Assembly: GCA_012519525.1 (NCBI GenBank)
Contig: JAAYQB010000123.1
Location: 1-20,631, forward strand
Direction of reading: 5' to 3'
DNA from: Bacteroidales bacterium
Lineage (GTDB): Bacteria; Bacteroidota; Bacteroidia; Bacteroidales; WCHB1-69
Length of the DNA stretch: 20,631 nucleotides
Shown: one piece after another, positions 15,513-20,631 of the stretch
Layout of the letters: every line of letters starts with the position of its first letter
Numbering within the stretch: the first letter of the stretch is position 1
Position numbers and translations under genes: made by a program
The notes under the pieces: model-generated
The model's input: only the letters and a program-made list of their open reading frames with translations
Database searches by the model: none
What the model was told of the DNA's origin: nothing

Positions 15513-17270
15513 ATGGGAAAAACATTTGTCGAAAAAATTTTTAATGCTAACTGCAACGATATTGTATTTGCAAAACCGAATATTGTTTTAACACACGATA
15601 ATACGGCAAGTATTATCGAAACATTTAAAAAAATGGGAGGAACTAAAATTCATAATCCTGAACAATTATTGATTGTATTAGATCACAATGCACCTCCTAC
15701 CAATGCCGGATTAGCTAATGATTATCAGAAAATTCGGTCTTTTACTCAGCAAGAAAAGATAAAAAAATTTCATGATGTAGGAAATGGAATCTGTCATCAA
15801 ATCATGTCATTGTATGCTCGTCCAAAAATGATTATTGTAGGCAGTGATAGCCATACTTGTACGGCAGGAGCATTTAATGCTTTTGCAGCAGGAATCGACC
15901 GTACCGAGTCGGCAGGACTTTGGAAAGACGGTGAAACATGGTTCAGAGTTCCTGAAAGTATGAAGGTTTTATTAACAGGTAAATTGCCGAAGTATTTATA
16001 TGCCAAAGATTTAGCTTTGTGGATTATTGGAATGATAGGTTCGGAAGGAGCAGATTATATGTCGATAGAGTTTCATGGTGAAGGTGTGAAAGAACTATCC
16101 ATTTCCGATCGTATGACATTGGCAAATTTAGCTTCGGAAATGGGGGCTAAGAATGCTGTTTTTCCGGCAGATGAAATTTTAAATGACTTTTTAGGAAAAA
16201 AACACGAAGGTGTATGGGCTGATGCAGATGCTCATTATGCAAAAGAAATCAACATTGATTTAAGTCAAATATTCCCCGTAGTTTCGGCACCCCATCATGT
16301 AGACAATGTGAAGGCGGTAGCAGAAGTAAAAGATGTAAATATACAACAAGCTGTTATTGGAACTTGTACCAATGGTCGGATAGAAGATTTACGCCAAGCT
16401 GCCGAGATTTTAAAAAACAATCGCATTCCCGATTATTTTCAATTGTTAATTATCCCTGCATCAAAAGATATTTATATTCAAGCACTTCAAGAAGGAATTA
16501 TTGAAATATTGATGAATGCGGGAGCAAGCATATTGGCACCTTCTTGTGGTCCTTGTTTAGGAACAGGGCAAGGAATTCCTGCCGATAATATCAATGTTAT
16601 TTCCACTGCCAACCGTAATTTTAAAGGAAGAATGGGAAATAAAGAAGCCTCTATTTATTTGGCTTCGCCGGTAACGGTTGCTTATTCGGCATTAAAAGGA
16701 AAAATTGCTAATCCGGGGGTAACGGAAAAAACAAAAAATACTTATCCTTATATTAAACAGCAAAGTCAAACGGTTGAAGTAGCGGAATCGGAAAATAGAT
16801 TGACAAATAAAGTTTGGAATTATGCCGATATTGACAATATGAATACGGATCAAATGTTTGCAGGCAATTTAACTTATACCATTAAAAGTTCTGAACCTGA
16901 AAAAATTATACCTTACTTATTTGCCGGTGTTGATAAACATTTTGCCGAAAAAGTAAGTAAAGACGATGTATTAATTGCAGGGTCGAATTTTGGTTGTGGA
17001 AGTTCTCGTGAACATCCCGCTGTCGGATTAGCTCATGCAGGAGTTAAAACAGTAATATGTAAATCGGTAAATAGGATATTTTATCGCTCTTCTTTCAATC
17101 AAGGCTTATCGATTATTGTATTACCGGAAGCGGTAGAGGCTTATAAACAGGGAGATGTGGTGAAAGTTGATTTGGAAGCAGGAAAAATATTTATTAATGA
17201 TTCATCATTTGCTTTTGCAAAACTACCCGAAAAATTAATGGCAATACTCAAAGCTAAACAAAAAGTTTAG
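15513..17270 (+). CDS. Single-chain aconitase/isopropylmalate-dehydratase-family enzyme (LeuC-LeuD-like fusion)
   Basis: A 585-residue [4Fe-4S] hydro-lyase of the aconitase superfamily, with large- and small-subunit parts in one chain. The large part (about 1-410) carries VGSDSHTCTAGAFNAFAAG (109-127) and the cluster cysteines C285 (IGTCTNGR), C345 and C348 (APSCGPCLG). The swivel part (about 430-585) carries DNMNTDQ (441-447) and the substrate-phosphate/carboxylate-type motif GCGSSREH (494-501), then KSVNRIFYRSSFNQGL as in LeuD. It is much shorter than classical AcnA/AcnB (850-900 residues) and arranged like LeuC plus LeuD or archaeal homoaconitase fused. The substrate could be citrate/isocitrate, isopropylmalate or homocitrate-like; no leuA or leuB lies nearby, and the loop after DNMNTD does not show the YLxx pattern used to tell archaeal enzymes apart. 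It begins 5 bases after thrS. Confidence 0.85.
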   Translation: MGKTFVEKIFNANCNDIVFAKPNIVLTHDNTASIIETFKKMGGTKIHNPEQLLIVLDHNAPPTNAGLANDYQKIRSFTQQEKIKKFHDVGNGICHQIMSLYARPKMIIVGSDSHTCTAGAFNAFAAGIDRTESAGLWKDGETWFRVPESMKVLLTGKLPKYLYAKDLALWIIGMIGSEGADYMSIEFHGEGVKELSISDRMTLANLASEMGAKNAVFPADEILNDFLGKKHEGVWADADAHYAKEINIDLSQIFPVVSAPHHVDNVKAVAEVKDVNIQQAVIGTCTNGRIEDLRQAAEILKNNRIPDYFQLLIIPASKDIYIQALQEGIIEILMNAGASILAPSCGPCLGTGQGIPADNINVISTANRNFKGRMGNKEASIYLASPVTVAYSALKGKIANPGVTEKTKNTYPYIKQQSQTVEVAESENRLTNKVWNYADIDNMNTDQMFAGNLTYTIKSSEPEKIIPYLFAGVDKHFAEKVSKDDVLIAGSNFGCGSSREHPAVGLAHAGVKTVICKSVNRIFYRSSFNQGLSIIVLPEAVEAYKQGDVVKVDLEAGKIFINDSSFAFAKLPEKLMAILKAKQKV

Positions 17271-17292
17271 ATTACTAAATAAGCGATTTTCG

Positions 17293-18612
17293 TTGAAAAA
17301 AAAATTATATATAGAAACTTATGGCTGCCAAATGAATGTTGCTGACAGCGAGGTTGTTGCGTCTATACTATCCGATGAATATGTAATTTGTACCGATGAA
17401 AAAGAAGCCGATGTTATTTTGGTAAATACCTGTGCTATACGCGAAAATGCAGAACAAAAAGTATTGAAACGTATACAAGAATTAAATGTTTTGTATCGAA
17501 AAAAACAGAAAAAAGTAAAGTTGGGTTTAATTGGTTGTATGGCTGAGCGTTTTTCGACACAACTTTTAAAGGAAGATAAGGTAGATATTATTGCCGGTCC
17601 TGACGCTTATCGTTCTTTGCCTATTTTGTTGGACGAAAATGAAAAAGACAATGTAAATACGGTTCTTTCTACTGTTGAAACCTATGACGACATTATTCCT
17701 ATTCGTTATGCGAGTAATGGAGTTGCTGCTTTTGTGTCGATTATGAGAGGATGTAATAATTTTTGTTCTTATTGTGTAGTCCCTTACACAAGAGGGAGAG
17801 AACGTAGCCGTGACCCCAAAACAATAATGCATGACATAGAAATATTGATAGAAAAAGCTTATAAAGAAATAACGTTTTTAGGACAAAATGTAAATTCGTA
17901 TATCTGGGAAAACGATTATCGCTTTCATCATTTAATGGAAGATGTTGCTCGTTTGAATCAAAATCTACGTATTCGTTTTGCAACTTCACATCCGAAAGAT
18001 TTGTCGGACAATTTGTTAAAAATAATGGCAGCTTATCCGAATATTTGTAAATCCATACATTTACCCGCACAATCGGGAAGTAATCAGGTGTTGCAAAAGA
18101 TGAATCGTAAATATACAAGGGAATGGTATTTGGAAAGAGTGGATGCAATAAAAAAATACATGCCCGAAGCGACAATTTCTACCGATTTGATTGCAGGTTT
18201 TTGCGGCGAGACGGAAGAAGATCATCAAGCTACTTTATCGTTAATGCAAACAGTTGCTTATGATTATGCTTTTATGTTTAAATATTCGGAGCGTAGTGGA
18301 ACTTTTGCTGCAAAACAACTGAAAGATGATGTTGCCGAAGAAGTGAAAACAAGAAGATTGGAAGAAATTATTGCCGTACAACGTAATTCTTCTCATAAGA
18401 GCAATTTAGCAGATATAGGGAAAACTTTTGAAGTTTTGATAGAAGGTCATTCGAAACGTTCCGCTGATTTTTATTTTGCTAGAAACAGCCAAAACAAAGT
18501 GATTGTTTTTCCAAAAACAAAGCATACTATCGGCGATTATGTGAATGTTAAAGTTGAAAGTTGTACTGCAGCAACTTTATTTGGAAAAGCAGTTGAAGAA
18601 AAGACTATATAA
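17293..18612 (+). CDS. miaB: tRNA-2-methylthio-N6-dimethylallyladenosine synthase
   Basis: MiaB is a radical-SAM methylthiotransferase that adds a methylthio group to i6A37 of tRNAs reading UNN codons. The 439-residue protein has the N-terminal UPF0004 domain with three cluster cysteines, C12 (YGCQMN), C47 (NTCAIREN) and C82 (IGCMAER). The radical-SAM motif CxxxCxxC is at C154, C158 and C161 (MRGCNNFCSYCVVPYTRGRERSR). A C-terminal TRAM domain runs from about 375. YGCQMN and GRERSR favour MiaB over RimO or MtaB. The start is the TTG at 17293: there is no in-frame ATG between it and the upstream stop, and KKKLYIETYGCQMN is the normal N-terminus. It sits 22 bases after the aconitase-family gene. 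Its stop overlaps that of convergent radC by 8 bases. Confidence 0.96.
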   Translation: MKKKLYIETYGCQMNVADSEVVASILSDEYVICTDEKEADVILVNTCAIRENAEQKVLKRIQELNVLYRKKQKKVKLGLIGCMAERFSTQLLKEDKVDIIAGPDAYRSLPILLDENEKDNVNTVLSTVETYDDIIPIRYASNGVAAFVSIMRGCNNFCSYCVVPYTRGRERSRDPKTIMHDIEILIEKAYKEITFLGQNVNSYIWENDYRFHHLMEDVARLNQNLRIRFATSHPKDLSDNLLKIMAAYPNICKSIHLPAQSGSNQVLQKMNRKYTREWYLERVDAIKKYMPEATISTDLIAGFCGETEEDHQATLSLMQTVAYDYAFMFKYSERSGTFAAKQLKDDVAEEVKTRRLEEIIAVQRNSSHKSNLADIGKTFEVLIEGHSKRSADFYFARNSQNKVIVFPKTKHTIGDYVNVKVESCTAATLFGKAVEEKTI

Positions 18613-19288
18613 CCCCTTCATCTTTAAAGCTATAATAAGTGTTATAGCTGACAATAATATGATCGACAAGTTCTACGTTTAAAACTTGTGCGGCAGCATA
18701 AATATTCTTTGTTAATTGTTTATCAGCCTCGCTTGGATAAATATTTCCCGAAGGGTGATTATGACAGAGAATGAATCCGCTTGCATTTTCGACCAATACA
18801 TAATGAAATATCTTTTTAGGATCGGCAGTTGTACTTGTCAAACCGCCAACGCCGATTTGCTGCTTTCCTATGATTTGCTTATTACGTTTTAATAAAATAA
18901 TCCAAAATTCCTCGTAATTTATTTCGCCGATAGTGGGATAAATATATTCAAAAGCATCTTTACTTTTGGTGATTTTTTTTCGTTCCAACACCTCAGCTTC
19001 TCTTCTACGTCTGCCTAATTCTAAAGCAGCGGCAATGCCGACAGCTTTCGCTTCCCCTATTCCTTTGTATTGCATTAATTCTTTTAAAGAAAGAAGAGAA
19101 AGTTCTATTAAGTTATTATGACAATCTGATAATAAACGCTTTGCAAGGTCTACGGCAGATTCATCTCGATTGCCGGAAGATAATAAAATAGCAATTAATT
19201 CGGCATCGGATAATGCTAAACGTCCTTTAGCAATCATTTTTTCGCGAGGGCGATCGGTTTCAGCCCATTGAGCTATACTTTTTTTCAT
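18605..19288 (-). CDS. radC: RadC family JAMM/MPN-domain protein
   Basis: A 227-residue protein of the RadC/UPF0758 family. An N-terminal helix-hairpin-helix region (KGRLALSDAELIAILLSSGN, and LMQYKGIGEAKAVGIAAALELGRR at about 71-94) precedes a JAMM metalloprotease-like domain with HNHPSG...PSEAD: H176, H178 and D189 as zinc ligands, and E126/E127 as the likely catalytic acid. Despite the name, a DNA-repair role is not established; the biochemical activity of chromosomal RadC is unknown. The gene begins one base after the nucleotidyltransferase stop and is the last gene of its operon, ending in an 8-base tail-to-tail overlap with miaB. Confidence 0.95.
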   Translation of the reverse strand: MKKSIAQWAETDRPREKMIAKGRLALSDAELIAILLSSGNRDESAVDLAKRLLSDCHNNLIELSLLSLKELMQYKGIGEAKAVGIAAALELGRRRREAEVLERKKITKSKDAFEYIYPTIGEINYEEFWIILLKRNKQIIGKQQIGVGGLTSTTADPKKIFHYVLVENASGFILCHNHPSGNIYPSEADKQLTKNIYAAAQVLNVELVDHIIVSYNTYYSFKDEGVI

Positions 19289-19289
19289 T

Positions 19290-20009
19290 TTATATAAAAT
19301 TGGTTTTTTCTATGTCTTCTAAACTTTGTATTTTTCCCATATCCATCCAAAAATCATCGGAATGGTCGTAGCCGTTAATTAAATGATTAGTTGCAAGTTG
19401 TAAGTATAAGTCGGTAATAGAAAAGATATTTTCTTGCGGCATTAAGGTAAAAATTTCAGGGGAAATAACATGAATCCCACTAAAAGCAAATTGCTTGTAA
19501 TTTAATTCTTTTTCAAAAAGCAAGGTTTTTTCTTCGGTTTTAGTATTGTACCTGCCACATAAACGCATGTTGTTATCAAATAAAAGATAGCGTTGTGTTT
19601 TTCTATTTTTAACGGCTAATGTAGCTAAAGATTTTTGCTGAAGATGGTATTGATACATTTTATTTAAATCTATATCGCTAATAATATCAACATTATAAAG
19701 AAAAAAACTTTGTTTATCATTAAAAAAAGATGCTGCTTTTTTTAGCCCGCCTCCCGTATCCAAAAGACATTCGCTTTCGTCGGAAAAAGAAATACGTGCC
19801 GAAAAAGAGTGAGTATTAACAAAGTCAATAATTTGCGAAGCAAAATGATGAATATTGATGATGATATCGTCAACCCCAAAGCGAATGAGTTTTTCTATGC
19901 TTTTTTCTAAAAGTGTTTTTCCTTTAATTTCAACCAATGCTTTGGGTTTGTTTTTTGTAAAATGCTGTAATCGAGTTCCTAATCCCGCAGCTAAAATCAT
20001 TGCTTTCAT
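19290..20009 (-). CDS. Sugar-1-phosphate nucleotidyltransferase, MurU-like
   Basis: A 239-residue NTP-transferase (GT-A/Rossmann-like) enzyme. The pyrophosphorylase signature MILAAGLGTRLQHFTKNKPKAL (4-25) supplies the nucleotide loop (G9, G11, R13) and K23. D108 in FFLYNVDII is the metal-binding Asp at the end of the core strand, and the C-terminal WMDMGKIQSLEDIE (237 region) is typical of the family. Short enzymes of this kind in Bacteroidota include N-acetylmuramate-1-phosphate uridylyltransferase (MurU) of cell-wall recycling and mannose-1-phosphate guanylyltransferase-like proteins. No amino-sugar kinase gene (AmgK) is visible within the window, so the substrate stays open. The start is the ATG at 20009, 10 bases after the upstream gene. 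Confidence 0.85.
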   Translation of the reverse strand: MKAMILAAGLGTRLQHFTKNKPKALVEIKGKTLLEKSIEKLIRFGVDDIIINIHHFASQIIDFVNTHSFSARISFSDESECLLDTGGGLKKAASFFNDKQSFFLYNVDIISDIDLNKMYQYHLQQKSLATLAVKNRKTQRYLLFDNNMRLCGRYNTKTEEKTLLFEKELNYKQFAFSGIHVISPEIFTLMPQENIFSITDLYLQLATNHLINGYDHSDDFWMDMGKIQSLEDIEKTNFI

Positions 20010-20019
20010 ATTTTTTAAT

Positions 20020-20631
20020 TTAATTATTGATTCTTTTAATATAATTTTTTGTAATAAATAAGCGATTAAAAGTACTGTCGTTCATATTTCTTGTAAGTCG
20101 CACGATAATAAAGGTAATAATGAAAGCCATAATAAAGCGGAAAATAATAATTCCGGAATAATGTCCTCCTATACCAATCATTAACAAAGTGTCTTCGAAA
20201 ATACTGTGAAATAATCCCATTAATACCAAGGAATAAAAAATGTCTTTTGGTTTTATTTTTTTTTGTTTACTTTCTTCAATCATTAAACCGCCTCCGTAGG
20301 CAACACCCAAAGTCAGTCCGATAAGGCTTATAGGTAAAACATCGCTACTGATTCCTAACCATTTTAACAATGGATGTAACATTTTATTTATCCAATTCAA
20401 GGCTTTCGAGAGCTCTAATAAACGCATTAATACTACTAAACTAAAAATAACGCCGATAATGATAGCATAGTTTTTTAATTCGTTTATTATCCATCCCGAC
20501 CAAGTATTATCTTGTAAAATAAAAACTTGTGAAAGATGCACAGGCTCTTGCAGCAAATGAAATGTATTATAAATCAACGAAAGAATAGCACCAAATACAA
20601 TAGCACAAGTAAAACGGAACAAAAACATAAA
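20020..20631 (-). CDS. Nucleoside-recognition (Gate) domain membrane protein, 5' end outside the window
   Basis: The C-terminal portion of an integral membrane protein. The frame stays open through the last bases of the window, and the ATG at 20628 lies inside a hydrophobic segment (FLFRFTCAIVFGAILSLIY), so the true start is probably about 100 codons further out. About five transmembrane segments are visible. A Gate/nucleoside-recognition domain is suggested by ELKNYAIIIGVIFSLVVLMRLLE, NKMLHPLLKWLGISSDVLPISLIGLTLGVAYGGGLMIEE and GLFHSIFEDTLLMIGIG; the last, with its H-S-x-x-E-D-T motif, is typical of the ~310-residue two-Gate proteins in Bacteroidota. Transport function is unproven. It is the first visible gene of a unit with the nucleotidyltransferase and radC. 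Confidence 0.8.
   Translation of the reverse strand, partial: FMFLFRFTCAIVFGAILSLIYNTFHLLQEPVHLSQVFILQDNTWSGWIINELKNYAIIIGVIFSLVVLMRLLELSKALNWINKMLHPLLKWLGISSDVLPISLIGLTLGVAYGGGLMIEESKQKKIKPKDIFYSLVLMGLFHSIFEDTLLMIGIGGHYSGIIIFRFIMAFIITFIIVRLTRNMNDSTFNRLFITKNYIKRINN

Noticed and set aside
17741..18175. A 144-codon open frame on the minus strand inside miaB
   Set aside because: It is the antisense shadow of a strongly conserved radical-SAM coding region and has no domain-like pattern or plausible start context.

Overview
The window is AT-rich bacterial DNA from a member of the Bacteroidota, most likely a Bacteroidales-type organism. The evidence is a PorT-like type IX secretion protein, the Bacteroidota promoter form (TTG/TTTG, about 20 nt, TAnnTTTG) ahead of several genes, and GyrA, ThrS, MiaB and tandem-LysM transglycosylase sequences of that phylum's type. 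Most of the window is ordinary chromosome: housekeeping genes packed into short operons. Both edges cut genes: an IS transposase on the left and a nucleoside-recognition (Gate) membrane protein on the right.

Layout. 1-1441: 3' part of an IS1634-type transposase gene, whose end runs into the 3' end of a small membrane-protein gene (1438-1641, minus). 1642-2058: AT-rich spacer with a possible IS-end remnant. 2059-5782 (+): gyrA and a secreted TPR protein. 5786-7251 (-): porT-like gene followed by pdxJ. 7357-7428 (-): initiator tRNA-fMet with its own promoter and terminator. 7487-10434 (-): lytic transglycosylase, truB and a SAM methyltransferase, tightly coupled. 10518-11324 (-): protein with two OmpA-like domains. 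11343-13335 (-): a two-gene restriction-modification (RM) system. 13438-13497: apparent N-terminal remnant of a threonine aldolase gene. 13573-18612 (+): thrS, a fused aconitase/isopropylmalate-dehydratase-family enzyme, and miaB. 18605-20631 (-): Gate protein (partial), sugar-phosphate nucleotidyltransferase, radC.

The accessory core is the RM system. It pairs a beta-class, probably N4-cytosine, DNA methyltransferase with an MjaI-family restriction endonuclease; the archetype MjaI cuts CTAG. The endonuclease start overlaps the methyltransferase stop by 8 bases. The methyltransferase also carries a C-terminal domain that reads as a staphylococcal-nuclease (SNase) fold with its catalytic residues lost. 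By eye, CTAG occurs only four times in the whole window, while its same-composition isomer GTAC occurs more than 30 times. This fits CTAG specificity but does not prove it. Between the RM system and thrS lie a promoter-like sequence and about 11 codons that look like the start of a low-specificity L-threonine aldolase, suggesting that a deletion or replacement accompanied arrival of the RM genes.

No CRISPR array, prophage, rRNA or integrase was seen. All assignments rest on reading motifs; no database search was run.
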